This document shows positions 46,865 through 60,332 of a stretch of DNA of 64,000 nt, in pieces. The first letter of the stretch is position 1, and each line of letters begins with the position of its first letter. Under the pieces are notes generated by a model that was not told where the DNA came from, did not search any database, and saw only the letters and a list, made by a program, of their open reading frames with translations. Source of the stretch: Silene latifolia (taxonomy: Eukaryota; Streptophyta; Magnoliopsida; Caryophyllales; Caryophyllaceae). The stretch covers positions 40,730,152 to 40,794,151 of the forward strand of contig NC_133536.1 of NCBI RefSeq assembly GCF_048544455.1, given 5' to 3'. The position numbers and the translations under genes were made by a program.

Positions 46865-48358
46865 TTACGTTGTACTGTACTATATCATTTTAGTGGATTC
46901 TATTCTATTTGGCTAGTAGGTTTTACTTCAGGTTTGGAAGGTTTTGCCCCGAGTTTGACCCTAAAATATCGTTTCATCTTAATATTGCTTACATTTATTT
47001 ACTTTTGCGGTTTACTTGTCGATTGGCTACTTCCGTTGCGCGTGGGAGATTGACGCTAATTTCCCAACAGTGGTATCACTGCTACTAGGCTCGGTCTGGT
47101 GGTTGGTTTAATTGTCAAGGATGTCAAATATGGGTCTCAATTTGCAGTACCAAAATTTGACGGTAAAAGTAGTCTCACCCTTTGGCAAAGAAGGATAAAA
47201 GATCTTCTAGTTCATTTTGGCTTGGGTAGAGCCTTGAAAGGAGATGATGTTAAGCCGAAGAAGATGAGTGATGACAACTGGGAAGAGGTTTGCACCAAGT
47301 GTGCGAGTACTATTAGTTTGTTGTGCATCTCGGATTCAGTCATCAATTGTGTTCTTGATAACAACTCTCCATCGGTGATATGGAAAAAGTTGGAAAAGCT
47401 CTACATGGTGAAGAGTTTGACCGATAAGTTGCCTTTGAAGCGACGGTTGTATCAGTTAAGGATGGAGGAGGATGAAAATTTAATTGGGCATGTAAATATG
47501 TTCAATGGACTATTAGACGAGTTAAAGAAGATCGAGGTGAAGCTTGAGGAGGAAGGTAAGGTGTTATTACTCCTCAATTCTCTCTCGAACACATATGAGA
47601 CTTATGTGGATACTATTCTGTGCGGGAAAGACACCATTATGATGGAGCAAGCACATACAGCTTTATTGTCCTTTGATGCGAGGAATAAGGACAAAGCTGA
47701 GGTACGGAGCGACAGTACGGGTACAGTTTCAGGTTCTTGGGATGGGAGAGGTCGATCGTTGGATGATGGATCGAAACGTGACAGGTCTCGATCTAGGAAC
47801 GCTTCTAAGAATAATGATGTGAAGCGTTTCAAGTGTGGTGACCTTGGGCATATTATGCGGTTTGTCCTAAGAAATGCGGGAATGAAGAAAATAAGGGCGA
47901 CACCAACTTGGTTGCCGGTGAAGGAAGTAGTGGTTGTTTCCTTACCGATGGTAGTGACATATTTGAAGTCACGGATGTGAACGACGTGTCTTCTAAGGAA
48001 GAATAGATATTAGATTCTGGTTGTGTCAACCACATTTGCACCCAGAATGATAGTTTTAATGAGTTTCAGGAAGGTGTGGCTAGGAAATTGAGTTTGGTTG
48101 ATAACTCAACAGTTGATGTCATGGGTATTGGGGTGGTGAAAATCAAAATGCTAAATAGGTTACTGGTACTATATTATTATTGTGGATTCTAGTCTATATG
48201 GCTAGTGGGTTTTACTTCCGGTTTGGAAGGTTTTGCCCTGAGTTTGACCCTAAAATATCGTCTCATCTTAATATTGCTTACATTTATTTACTTTTACGGT
48301 TTACTTGTCGATTGGTTACTTTCGTTGCGCGTTGGAGATTGACGCTAATTTCCCAACA
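46865..48358 (+). mobile_element. Element F: truncated Ty1/copia (Tork-like) remnant with short LTRs
   Basis: Repeats of about 200 bp at 46865-47069 and 48160-48358, both ending tgacgctaatttcccaaca. The first is followed by a PBS-like TGGTATCACT at 47071. Between them lie gag and only the start of the protease, then the second LTR. The LTR start and target duplication could not be fixed. This is a deletion derivative without integrase or RT. Confidence 0.75.
47099..47980 (+). pseudogene. Copia-type gag (Tork/TNT1-like), decayed
   Basis: The open frame covers a gag domain of the UBN2 type: VPKFDGKSSLTLWQRRIKDLL, SVIWKKLEKLYMVKSLTDKL and a run of MEEDENLIGHVNMFNGLLDEL. The zinc knuckle is damaged (KCGDLGHIM keeps one C and H, the first Cys reads Arg). 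In another frame downstream, ILDSGCVNHIC (about 48013) marks the protease active site, preceded by a stop codon where Trp is usual. Only gag and the protease start remain; the frame is interrupted after 47980. Confidence 0.75.
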
Positions 48359-49826
48359 ATGAGGTTATTGGACAAATTATTTGGATTTTTGGGGCTCATC
48401 TCAAATTATTTGAAGACAATGGATCCATGCCATCGACTTAATTTTTGTCCTCTGTTTTTGGCAAAGCCGCGAACTATTAAGATTTATTTCAACCTCATTG
48501 TTAGAATGTTAAGATTTATTTCAACCTCTGACAAAGTGATCACATTTAATGATTATAAGCTAGGCATCATGCTTGATAGATGTTACCATGTTAAGGTCAA
48601 GTCAAAACATTAAAACATAGGTACATAACTTTCAGAAGGTGCTCACATTTTCAACAATGACATATTTGTCACCATGACGTATTATGTTAGCAAATTCAGC
48701 ACAATTACTAACGCAAACACACATACAACCATGATACATCCCTCAGCTAAGGTAGTCACATTCCCAACACTAAAATATGTCTTCATTTTATTTCATTTAT
48801 GTTACTAGAACAAAATATTTTTATAATCTTGAAAAAAACAAAACTATTGCTACATCTCACACCTAATCTGGCCACATATACAATAAAAGATATGTCACAA
48901 CGACGACACAAATATGTTACCATAGTAAGCTTCCTATTAAACTCAAAGAAAAAGCAATTGAAAACTAAAGAAATATACAATCATAGACACATAGGGACAT
49001 AATTCCATGAAACATAGGGACATAATTCCATTTCTCCCAAACTGAATTACATTACACAAATGGTACATTACTTAGCAAAACTGGTCACAATTTGAAAAAT
49101 GTTACAGTATATCACCATGTGTCAAGAACAGACGTTGCCATGTTAAGGTCACCTTAAAAACACAAAAGCATAAGTACATACCTTTGATAAGGTGGTCACA
49201 TTATCAACAATGACCTATTTGTGACTATCTTTAGTCTACTATGTTCACATGTTAAGATGTTATAATAATGGTACATTGATCAATTAAGCTGATAACATTA
49301 TCCACACAAACACATATCACAATGTTAAGATTTATTTCACATTACAGTGATATGTACATCTACCAGCCAAGGAGATCATATTTAGAAATTAATAAACTAT
49401 GTCATCATGTTGGACAGATGTTAGCATGTTAAGAGCAATTCTAAACATTAAAACATACGTGCATATCCTTCATAATGTGGTTACATTTTCGACAATCACA
49501 TATTTGTTACCATGTCTAGTGTATTATGTTAGCATGTTCAGAATAATTTGTTACACAAACATGGACAACCTTGGCAAATTCCATAGCTAAGACGGTCACA
49601 TTCTCACCTAAACTGGTTACATATACAACAATAATACATATGTCACAATGATGACACAAATATGCTAGAGTAGTAAGCATAAAGCGAAAATATTTATTAT
49701 TACTGCTATGGTCACAAAATTCAGATACAATGGTCACATTATGACCACCTAACTGGTCACATTTTTCAAGCATAAGGCAATTATAGTACATATTACAGGC
49801 ATATCGTCTTCCGCAAACTTCGCCTT
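48359..49826. repeat. Degenerate repeat region with recurring ggtcacatt and gttaagatttatttca blocks
   Basis: A block with atgttac/gcatgttaag, then aaaacata..gtacata, then ggt(c)acattttcaacaatgacatatttg recurs starting near 48576, 49120 and 49408 (spacing about 544 and 288 bp). Another block (cacctaa.ctgg..acatatacaa) recurs near 48860 and 49603. Copies are 70-85% alike by eye. No ORF of substance. It could be a decayed tandem array or subterminal region of a DNA transposon. Confidence 0.55.
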
Positions 49827-50545
49827 TTAGCTCTTCTTTTTCGTTCCAATAACAGTTGCCATCTGAACTACCTCCTCAAGCGCCTCTACATACAACCAAA
49901 ATCCATTAGCAGTAGCCAGTAGACAACGACATAATCATATCATTAACCACCAGATTAAACGGTTTACCACCTTCCAGACCTTCACTTTCAGGCTCCGACG
50001 ACTCCGCACTCTCCTCAGCACTAACATTGGTCTCATCACTTTCTTTGCTTTCTGAAATCTCCTTACTTTCTCTATTTTCTTCAAGGTCCTCCATAGGTTC
50101 CAGAATCAATTTACCTCTCCTCCTTGGCTGTTGCTCTTTACGTATCGTCGTTGGCTGCTTCCCCTTTCGCTTATCCTGAGCTACAACAACATGCACGCAT
50201 ACAACAACAATTAATTAACCCAAAGCGACCAGTTTATAAAACAATTAATAAAAGTAATTTATCCCTTTTTAACATGATTTATGACTAATATTTAACAACT
50301 AATTACAAAAAAACAAAAAATAACATAAAGTTAATATTTTTATCACAAAACCTTCGACATTTTTCTTCAGGTAGTCTTTTTCGCCATTGTTTTCTTCGCC
50401 ATCGTCTTCACTAAGGTCGGAAAAATGAAAATGATCAGATGTTACCACCTTATTTTTAGCGAGGTGAAGATTAAAAATAGTCAGTGAAGAGAGAGATGAA
50501 GATAAGGAAGGATTTGAAGATTTTGAGGGACCAAGAGTTGAAGAT
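49827..50545 (-). CDS. Hypothetical acidic protein, possibly three exons (partial)
   Basis: Three minus-strand pieces join in frame across GT/AG introns: about 50545-50352, 50180-49968 and 49885-49827. They read HFHFSDLSEDDGEE, then a basic KRKGKQPTTIRKEQQPRRRGK stretch, a Glu/Ser-rich stretch (ESKEISESKESDE), and a C-terminus ALEEVVQMATVIGTKKKS with stop at 49827. No start codon was found: the frame runs back to a stop near 50550 without a suitable Met. No family is recognised. It may be the tail of a transposon-carried gene, given the repeats on its 3' side. Confidence 0.35.
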
Positions 50546-51360
50546 CTTTAATTTCTAGGATTTTTAGAGAGAAGGTGAGGTAGAGTGATGAATTGATATT
50601 GTGATAATGTCGAAGTGACATATCTGAGCTAAGGTAGATTTCATGTGCATGCGCATTGGGAGTTCCCCCTTTCCCTTTTTTTTTCTCAAATCACACGACA
50701 CAAATGGCCCTCTAGTTACCATATTATCACAATACGGACGTATTCGACCCGTCTTCAACTTGTGACATATACCCTCCGTCACAAGGAAGACTAATTATTT
50801 TTAATATGTTGATAAACTAATCAACCAGCTAATTAATTTATGTGTACAGCTACGTGTGTGGCTTTTTCAACGAACATTAACAGTTGAATGAGTCGTTAAA
50901 TGAAAATAAAGAAAAACGTATGAATTCTTTATTTTCATTTTTCAAAATTGTACTAGTCTCAATCTCAGAAAAAAAGTACATTATTGCATATACTATCTCA
51001 AATTTTATTTTATTTTTTTCCGAGTTTCTTATTATCTTAGATTTTATTTGTTTTTAAACATATGTGTATTTTTTCTAAACTTGTTAAAGTTTATTATAAA
51101 TTAGATTTTAATTATTTTTTATAGAATGAACGATGAAGTTGGTGAGGTTGGAAAGTCACATTTATTTTCCTAAAAAATATATGCAACCATGAAAAAGATT
51201 GTACAGGTTAATGTTAAGTAACATTACATGAAGCACGACCTTCCATTACCAATCCTTGTATATATTTCACCATTCTCACATCAAATCATGCATTGTCATC
51301 AGTCATTAGTACTCTAAATTAAGTTGGTAATTTTTCTTTCTTACATTACTGTCTTATATA
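50546..51360. other. Intergenic, AT-rich
   Basis: Nothing recognisable apart from homopolymer-rich stretches. It ends at the hAT element's left edge (tatata). Confidence 0.6.
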
Positions 51361-54300
51361 CAGGGGCGGACGCAGGAATTATCGACATGGTGGGCACAAT
51401 AGAAAAAAATGTATACTAAAAAATATATACGCGAAGAGAATATAAAATACGATTAAACAAAATCCATCGTCTACATCACATATTAAAATAACTTTAATAA
51501 AAACTTAAAATCTAAGTATTAATCTAAAACCATGCGACGAGATTTCATGTTTTGGTAGCGCTTAATGATATCATCATCACTCACTCGAACAAAATAATCT
51601 CGCTCAATAAATGTGACCAAACAAGGATTCAATAGCTTATCTCCTATTCTATTTCTCATCTTGTTCTTCACAAACTTCATGGAGGAGAAGACCCTTTCCA
51701 CACTTGCAGTTGCAACCGGAAGTATCAAGGCAAGCTTAATTAACAAATAAACCCAATTATATACAATATGTTTTCTTGTTTCAACAAGCTTTACCGAAAG
51801 CTCGCCAAGATTCTTCAAATTATGAAAACTTGAATCATTTTTCATATCTCTATAATAAATATCAAGTTGATCTTCAAGACGCATTATATCAACAGTTGTG
51901 AAATCCTTAGGATAAAATTCGGCAAGGTTCACCAACTTTAGCTTGTTAAAAGAAGCAAAGACATTTTTCGGGCTCAAACACGCCATACATTTTAGCAACT
52001 CCTTGCTCTTTTCATCAAAGCGACTTTTTAGTTCCTCAACTTGCTTATCAATCACGCACGTATATATTTCAACACGGTAACGATGAAGGTTAACAACTTT
52101 ATGAAGACAACGCCTAGATCTTCCAGGAGGAGCATAAAAATCACTCATGTTAGGCACTTCAACTTTGTTTTTTACACAAAAGTTACATACCGTCTCAAGG
52201 AAGTTGTCCCAGCCATCATCTCTCATATGTTGCAATTGAGCCATGGTCAAATCCACAAGGGTCATCGCATTAACAATATCTTGGTCATTTCTCTGTAATG
52301 CTTGACACAAATCATTAGTATACCCAAATATAACTTTCATAAGATGTAGCATAAAAATGAACTCAAATGACTCAAGATGATCAAGTGCAATTTGTGCTTT
52401 CGCACGATCATCCACACATTTTGAAGACGATCCAATGTCCTCAAGAACTTCAATAGTAGAAGGATACAAAGCAATAAGACTCAAGATTGAATTGAAATGA
52501 GAACTCCATCGAGTATCACCCGGCCTACTTAACCCAATTTCTTGATTTAACCCTCTGCCAGTTTCAATTTCGCCCAAGTTTAGTGCTTTTAACACTTTTC
52601 CAGCTTGAACTTTTTTTAGCATCGTCATCCTCTTACAAGATGATGCAACAAAATTAAGCACAATCCCAAGATGCATAAAAAATTTGGCACACTCACAATT
52701 TTCTTTAGCAACCGCTACAAGGGTTAGCTGAAGTTGGTGAGCAAAACAATGGACATAATAGGCACAAGGGTTATTCCTCATTATCAAGTTTCTGAGACCA
52801 TTCAACGCACCTCTCATATTACTTGCTCCGTCATACCCTTGACCACGAATATTTGACATACTCAATGAATGAGTAGCAAGTAGTTTTTTTTATCGTGGCC
52901 ATAAGTGTCATACTAGATGTATCATCAACTTTCACAACACCAAGGAATCTTTCGGCTACATATCCCTCCTTATCAAGATAACGCAAACAAATGGCCAATT
53001 GCTCTTTATGAGATACATCACTAGACTCGTCGGCTAATATCGCAAATAAATCATTATCAAGATCTTCAACAATTAGTCTAGTAGTTTCTTTGCCACAACA
53101 TTTGATAAGGTCTTTCTGAATAGTAGGAGCGGTCGCTTGGTGATTACCTGGAGCATTACTAAGAACAATTTTAGCAATATTTTCACTTTTTCCAGCAAGC
53201 CATTCCAAAAGTTCAATAAAATTTCCCTTATTGTTTGAAGTTGCACTTTCATCGTGACCTCGGAATGCTAGACCTTGTTTCAAAAGATACCTCAAACATT
53301 GGAGTGAATATGTCAAGCGAGCCTTGTAAATAGCCTTAGCATTGCTACTTACTTTGTCAAGTTTTTCCATTATTGATGTCTTTTGATTTATGAAAAAGTA
53401 ATATTTTCCTCTAGCTTCATTGTGAAAACTACCATTTTCGCCAACATGTTTGTCAAAAGTTTCTAATGCTTTTTTCCAATTTCTATACCCTCCTTGTACA
53501 AATGGATCATACCCGGAAGTATTTGTAATATCCTTGAACAAGTAGCAATAGAAACAAAAAGCTGCATCATTCTCTTCACTATATTCAAGCCAATCATATT
53601 TATCATACCATTCAGCTTTAAAGCGGCGTAATTTTTTACCGTGAAGTGTTTGAGGGAAATCTCTCTTTGGCTTTGGTCTACAAGGCTTCTTGTCCATAAA
53701 TCCCCTTCTTATAACATCTCAATCATTAGCAAGATAAGACAAAATTGGCATCCGTTTCCCAGGATCATGTGGTAAAAGATCAACGTCAAGTTTCTCTTCT
53801 TGAGAAGGCATAAAACCAGACCCAACTTCACTTTGATTGCCTACTTGAGTTGGTGTGGGTGAGGGATTTGTTTCATGTTCATCCTCATTTTGGTCAACTT
53901 CTTGAATTGGTGTGAGAGACGGCTCCGTTTCATGTTGCTCATTTTGGTTAAATTCTTGAGTTTGAGAAGGGTGTTCAACACTTTGTGACAATGGGGAAGA
54001 TGATGAAGTAGGTTTATGTGACTTCCTTCCTATAACCACATAGTCTAGTATACTTCTATTCTTCATATCTCATGACGATATTTACGATAACAATCATGTT
54101 ACAAAGAATAACATGATCACTACAATAATCAAAAGTAACGAAACCAATTTCCTCCATCAAAATAGTGTTTACTCAAAAGTCTCTTGTCAATTTTCCAGAG
54201 CTTATAATAGTTAATACACAAACCGCAAAGTACGAATCCAAAAGAGCATGATCAGAACCGGACTTCCCTAACTAAAATCATCTCAATATGAGCATATAAT

Positions 54301-55060
54301 ATGTTACCATGACACATGAGCAAAAAATATAAAATCATTGATATGATCGAGAGTACATTTTCAAACCGCTTTTAACATTGTTTTAATATAAAGGGAAAAT
54401 TGAATAACATGAAAAGAAAAAGTCGGAGTTGTTGCATTATTTTAGTTCAATAACATGAAAAGGAAAAGTCGGCTTCACACAAATCAAGTAATCAACACAG
54501 CAACACTTAACAGGAATCTTCGAAGTTCGAAATCGAAATCTATAATATTAAATTTCTACAGAAGCATTACCAAGCAATCAACCATAAAGCATTACAAGCA
54601 TATCGTCACATATTGATAAATTAACAAACAAACTTGATGATTGACAAATTAATTGTGCGGCTGTGCAACATTAAAACAAATACATACATTCATTACCTAG
54701 TTAAAGCATTATATCAATTCAATTACATCAATTAGGGTTTGAAAATTGGGATTTGGGGAAAATTCCGAAATTGGGGGTATACTTACTTCACAGAATATTT
54801 CGACGGTGGCCGTGAGGATGGATGCCGGATAGTGAAGACTGAAGCCGTGAAGCGTCGCCGGTGACTAATCTGACTATTGGAGTTTATTTATGGTGAATTA
54901 TGAGATAGAGAGGAAGAGTCGTAAGAGTTGTTTCTATTTTGTTCAAGGTTTGTGATTGAATTATGAGGAAACGCGTTTTTTTTTTTTTTTCCGATTTTTT
55001 TTTTTTCTTTTTTTTCATGGTGGGCACGTGCCCACCCGGGCCCCCCTGGATCCGCCCCTA
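51361..55060 (-). mobile_element. hAT transposon with TTF-finger transposase
   Basis: Left end caggggcggacgcagg; right end is the inverse of taggggcggatccagg. Edges of TATATA sequence give a likely 8-bp duplication with 7 of 8 matching (ttatatac at 51354-51361, atatatac at 55060-55067 if the ends are counted from AGGGG). A hAT transposase lies on the minus strand. The 5' part (54067-55060) is non-coding and includes a long T-run at about 54970-55015. Three lesions in the gene make it inactive. Confidence 0.88.
51519..54066 (-). pseudogene. hAT transposase (TTF zinc finger, DUF4371, dimerisation domain), broken
   Basis: Minus strand from the ATG at 54066: a Ser/Thr/Glu-rich N-terminus ending DPGKRMPILSYLAND, then a TGA near 53716 in the same frame as MDKKPCRPKPKRDFPQT. 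A TTF-type zinc finger follows (FCFYCYLF), then DUF4371 with the first acidic site ILADESSDVSH. A one-base frameshift in an A8 run (about 52890) leads to the frame with RGQGYDGASNM (second Asp), and the C-terminal hAT dimerisation domain LPVATASVERVFSSMKFVKN. It ends at 51519. The family resembles the plant ZMYM1-like transposases. It would cut and rejoin hAT ends in the nucleus if intact. Confidence 0.88.
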
Positions 55061-55277
55061 TATATACACCAAAACTAGCTTAAAACCCGTGCTTAAATTG
55101 AAATTGAGCTTGCTCAAACCAGAAATAACATGCTTAAATTGAAATTGAGAAAAACTATTGATCTCATACGAGAAAAACACCAACTAATTACAATAATAAT
55201 TGCTAATTGAATCAACCCTAATATAACAAATGCTGAACATTCAAGAAGCAATTAATGAACACGAACAAAACAAGATA
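55061..55277. other. Spacer between hAT and MITE
   Basis: Short AT-rich stretch; nothing recognised. Confidence 0.6.
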
Positions 55278-55543
55278 CTTCCTCCATTCAACTCCAAACT
55301 ACCATATTGGTTTTTGCATACTATTCACAAATGAATCTTCAATTGCAATTTTCTCTCAATATATAAGTGAAAATATATTCTTGTGGGATCTTATTTGATT
55401 AAATGCTTTTACGAAAGACATTAAAAATATGTAACTTTTATAATTTTTGCGTGATATACGTAGTAATGATATTTACTCACAAAAACACGCGTTGTGAAAA
55501 CGTGAAAAGTGTACTATGGTAGTTTTGAGTTGAATGGAGGAAG
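55278..55543. mobile_element. Stowaway-type MITE
   Basis: 266 bp with terminal inverted repeats cttcctccattcaactcc, flanked by TA at 55276-55277 and 55544-55545. The interior is AT-rich and non-coding. The TA duplication and CTTCCTCC ends fit the Tc1/mariner-derived Stowaway group. It lies about 150 bp from the 3' end of the H4 gene. Confidence 0.85.
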
Positions 55544-55696
55544 TATTCATTACTTGAAACATTAGGCAATTACATCTGATTCAATTACATTAACCATATC
55601 ATCAGCTAATACATACTAATTACTAGCCGAAACCAAAAGCATCAACATTTAAAAGCCAATCCCAGATCCAGAAGGTAACCCTAGAAATAAAAGAAA

Positions 55697-56020
<324 letters not shown>

Positions 56021-56085
56021 TTATTTTCTGGGTATGAATTTGTGTTTCTGAGTTGGATTGGAAAATGGGAAAGGTGTGGGGTGCG

Positions 56086-56093
56086 TATATATA
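56086..56093 (-). promoter_or_regulatory. TATA box of the H4 gene
   Basis: tatatata, about 80 bases upstream of the H4 ATG on the minus strand, the usual position for a plant TATA box with a short 5' leader. Confidence 0.7.
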
Positions 56094-56122
56094 GGTGTGG
56101 GATTTGGAGAGGTAAGAAGCGC

Positions 56123-56130
56123 GATCCGTG
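56123..56130 (-). promoter_or_regulatory. Histone-octamer-like motif upstream of H4
   Basis: CACGGATC on the minus strand, one mismatch from the plant histone octamer CGCGGATC, about 115 bases upstream of the ATG. In plant H4 genes this motif supports expression in meristems and S phase. Confidence 0.45.
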
Positions 56131-56280
56131 TGGGTGGGTGAGGAGTGTTGTCAGACGTTGATGTTATTTGATCAAGGGTCCAGATTGGATGGTATATGTT
56201 TTGCAGATTGTGGAGTTGTGTTTTTAGTATTTGCTGTGGCGGGATATTTGTGGAGGATACTCGCGCTTGATATAACACAC

Positions 56281-56936
56281 AAATACATTCATCATTCGTT
56301 CGAGTAAATCTTGGCTACGACGAAGTATTCGTTTATTTGTAAAACAGATCCAATACATGAAGTTAGTTAGGATATTTTATGATGTACCATTGAATATTTT
56401 CGAAATTGTTTGTTGTATCACCACTTTTTTAAAGTTGTATAAATGTACCCCTTGAATTTTATATTTTTTACACGAACATTACCTTATTATAAAGGGAAAA
56501 TAATATGTACGATTATTAAATTTAAAACATGTAATGACTAAAATAGCTACATTAATATACGGTCAAACATAGAAAAAAAAAAGGATACGAATACTACATA
56601 AAAAGGTATAGATTACTTGGTCTTTCAATTTTTGAAAACTACTCGTAGATTTTAAAGGGAGTAATTTTTAATTTAGTTTTAAAACAACAAAATTAAACAA
56701 TAGATTTAAGTAGTTCTATGAAATGTGTATTTTAATGGAAATATTTTTTTACACGAAATTAATGATATTGTTTTATACTTCCTCCAATTCTTTTATATCT
56801 TCCATTTTTCATGTTTGTAGTCAAAGTTGGAAAATTTTCATTTTTTACACGAAATTAAACAATAGATTTAAGTAGTTCCATAAAATGTGTATTTTAATGG
56901 AAATATTTTTGTACACGAAATTATTGATATTGTTTT
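56281..56936. other. Intergenic with an 85-bp direct duplication
   Basis: AT-rich. 56690-56774 is repeated at 56852-56936 with few differences. A lone cttcctcc near 56778 between them may be a piece of Stowaway-type end. No gene. Confidence 0.7.
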
Positions 56937-59900
56937 TGTAACACCCCGATTATCCGGCCAAGATAATTGCAGCGTTACCATCTCGGTTTCCCGAGATAGG
57001 TTTTCAAAACTCCAATCAAAGAACATTTTATTAATGTAATGTTTAATGAATTACATAAACGTAAACAAATGAATAATTAAAATACAACTCATGATATCTA
57101 TACTCTTCTAGTCAACTAGACTCGTCTCGTGATATCATCAAGCTCGTCCCGTCTCCCGTGTACTATCCAAACAACATGATCATAACCTGCTCCCCATATG
57201 ACCAAAGGATATCATATGGATCTACACATGTCACCCCAAAAGAGACAGGTGACAAGACACAGACACACAAACGTCAGTTTCATTAAATAAATAAAGTGTG
57301 ACTCGACTCGAGGGTGAACATGCGAAATGACTATGATATGAATGAACCACCATCAAGCGACCTCCACCACGATATCGGGACACGCCCAGACATACCGACA
57401 ACCACACTGGTACCGGGACACGCCAAGACATACCGTCAACCACACTGGTACCGGGACACTGTAATACTCGTCCTTTTAGGGACCCGTTGACCGACGTTGA
57501 CTGACCTTAGACACCTGCCTTAACTTTCGGAAACCTTAAGAGTGATGACTTGTGACTGTGACACCCTTAACTTTAGCGATAAATAAACCCGTAAATTCTA
57601 TGGAAAAACTGACAGGATATGTTTGTAAATGGTTCAACTAGACAAAAACCTGTAATTTTTAAAACTTTTCTAAATCATTCACAAACATTTCCAAGGGGAG
57701 GATGCCAAAACCTGCAAATGCTAAGAACTAATTTACATAACTATGCTAAAGATAAGAAAATATAGAGATACAAACCAAAATAAAAGAGGGAGACATATGT
57801 CCCTTCCAAATATATACATAACCAAAAGATAAAAGGTTTCTACAAAAGAAAGCCAAACTAGGTCCAAGGTTCCTTGCTCACTAGCTCGTCTGTGTACCCC
57901 AACTAAGCGTCATCAACCTCAAATCGCATTTTATACAAACACGAAAGCCACAATTCAGGTGGGGAGTAACTTCGAGTCCTCCCGACCACGAAAACGTCAT
58001 TTTTAATGTAACATGTAATGGAACATGTAAACCACATGATAAATCATTTAATTATCAAGTATACTAACTTATGAGCCCTAAACTGACCAATTAAACTACC
58101 ATGTGAAACATTTAACAAGCAGTAATCCAAACTTTATCAATTGTAACCGGCTTACATCTCACCTATTACAATTCATAAAGTCACCATACAAGAAAGGGCA
58201 ATATATCAAAGACAGGCATAAGTTCTTAGCACGGTCAATAGTCACTCTGTAACTCGAGTCTATACCACGAGGTAGGGAAGGTAATCGAACCGGTATCTTG
58301 GCTCAGCGGTTAATATTAATAAAACATGGCCAAGACACAACACAACCCTAGCCTAAAATCACAAGCAGACCTAGACATGCGGATACACACCACCGCACCC
58401 AAGACCCACAATTTTTCTAAAACAAAGTGAGTACCCTAAGGAGTCCACCAAAGGGTTGGCTAGTACTTAAGCTGACCACTTACTATCAAAATAAGTAACG
58501 AGGTCATGCCCCAACTTGGATATAAATCCACTAGTCAGGAACACAAAGGCTATTAAGCAGTGAACATATACTCGTCAGAGACTATAAAGACCTATCTATG
58601 ACAAACACAACAACCTGCAAGAAAGTATTTAATACCAATACCATTTCTAGCAATATTAACAATATTAAAGGCTTCAGGGAATCTAGGGCCGTTTCTACAA
58701 TATAAGAAACTATTAAATTCAACCAACTATACATGTGAACTAAAAACTTGATAAATGACCTAAAACAAGAAAAAGGCCGATTATCCAATTCATATAAAAT
58801 TTCATCCAACCGAATTTTTACCCGCAACCCCAGTCCTACGACAGGTACGGGTTAAATTGCGGCTGACCAATCACTCAATTAACTGACATCGAATCAGTCA
58901 AAGGGACTAAGGCTCAGTTTTCGGCACAATCATCAAAACATGACAATTATTGCTATAAAATTTATTTTAAGCCTATTCATTACAATTTCATTTTAAAATC
59001 TATCCTAACATGTGTCAACTACCATAATAAGCATACTTTTTACTATTAACACAATTTTCACTACTAACATGATTCAATTCATAGTGTACTCAAGTGTAAC
59101 TTATACTAAACATATCATTAATGAACCCGAAATGACAAATATTGCATGAAAAACCGCGAAACAAGCAACGGGCTGACCCGGGCCAGCCGTGGGCCAGCCG
59201 TGGGCCTGCCATGGGCCTGCCGGGCCTGCTGCCGCCACCCCCACACCTCTTTTTTTTCCGTTTTTGTTCACTTTAACTCGTTTTAAGCATTATCTAATCG
59301 TTCCCATACTAATATGTTAACTTAAACTAACCAAAAGACATGAATTAACCATGCATGCAACCATATTATCATGTGGAATTAACTACTTAAATAAAAATCA
59401 CAAAAACATACAAAAACAACAATGAATGTGACGATTATTCGTCGAGTAACTCGAAATATGTTACCTTAAGCTAGAAAATGAGCAATTAGCACCTTAAAAC
59501 CAAACCCTAACAAGCAACTAGCCGCTATCTTCGACAATATACGAGTCCCCAAACTCGTCCTCCAATTCTTCACCTAAATAAACAATAAAAACACAATAAA
59601 TAAGTATAAATACCGAAATTTGCCAAAATTCGTCTTAAAACAACTTCAAGAAAACTGAAATTAAAACATACTAGGTTGTAGATCTCGACGAGAGGATTCC
59701 GGAAATATAAATTTCGTGAAAATCCGACAAGAAACGAAGAAATTACGAAAAAACTAGCTTGAAAGGTAAGAAAAATGGTGTTTTTATCTTTTGGAATAGT
59801 TTAGAAGGTTGAAGGAGATGTGGTTGGTAAAAAAAATCAGAAAAAGGAAGGGGAAGGGGGAGGTGTCCGCGGGAAAGGAAAGGAAGAAAGGAAGGAGCGG

Positions 59901-60295
59901 GTTTGAGTCGGGATTTTACGAGTCGGTTTTGACTCGTTTCGATAATAATTAAAACCGTTTGTCAAACGCAAATTCCGACAAGACCAAAGTTCTTAAACAC
60001 GAGATTACAAGAAAATTGAATACTCATACGACCCATTTCCAAAATCGTTTGCCCAATTTTCAATAGAATTGTCATTTTCCCCCGAAATGCCCTTATTTCG
60101 AAATAAAAAGTTTTTACACGGTTTAAACTATTTTTAAACATCTCGAAACTATCAAAATAAATACTTTACCTCAAAATATAATAAAATTATATTTCTTTGA
60201 ATTATTTTTACTTAAAATACATTAATATCAAATTTTATTTGATTACTAAATTATTTTCGAAATATATTAACGGTCCGAAATTACGGGGCGTTACA
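56937..60295 (-). repeat. 3' LTR of element E
   Basis: 3359 bp, non-coding. It contains a 38-bp tandem repeat (57376-57465, two and a bit copies of cgggacacgccaagacatac...) and GC-rich words near 59165-59240 (gggccagccgtgggc repeated). Confidence 0.85.
57376..57465. repeat. 38-bp tandem repeat in the LTR of element E
   Basis: Starts of cgggacacg at 57376, 57414 and 57452: two full units and a partial third, with few differences. Confidence 0.85.
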
Positions 60296-60314
60296 ATCAC
60301 CCCTCCTTTTAAAA
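60296..60314 (-). other. Polypurine tract of element E
   Basis: ttttaaaaggaggggtgat on the minus strand, directly before TGTAACG. Confidence 0.8.
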
Positions 60315-60332
60315 AGTTTCGTCCTCGAAACT
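60315..60332 (-). other. Hairpin 19 nt before the 3' LTR of element E
   Basis: 7-bp stem AGTTTCG / CGAAACT with loop AGGA. Compared with A and D, a C-G pair has become T-A on both arms. Confidence 0.75.

Noticed and set aside
48576-49700. CRISPR-like array
   Set aside because: Repeats are long, degenerate and irregularly spaced in a plant genome; nothing like short identical repeats with unique spacers.
57462-58250. tgtaatactcgtcc within E's LTR as the start of another nested LTR
   Set aside because: It begins like the A-type LTR start, but I found no matching end or target duplication; left as part of E's long LTR.
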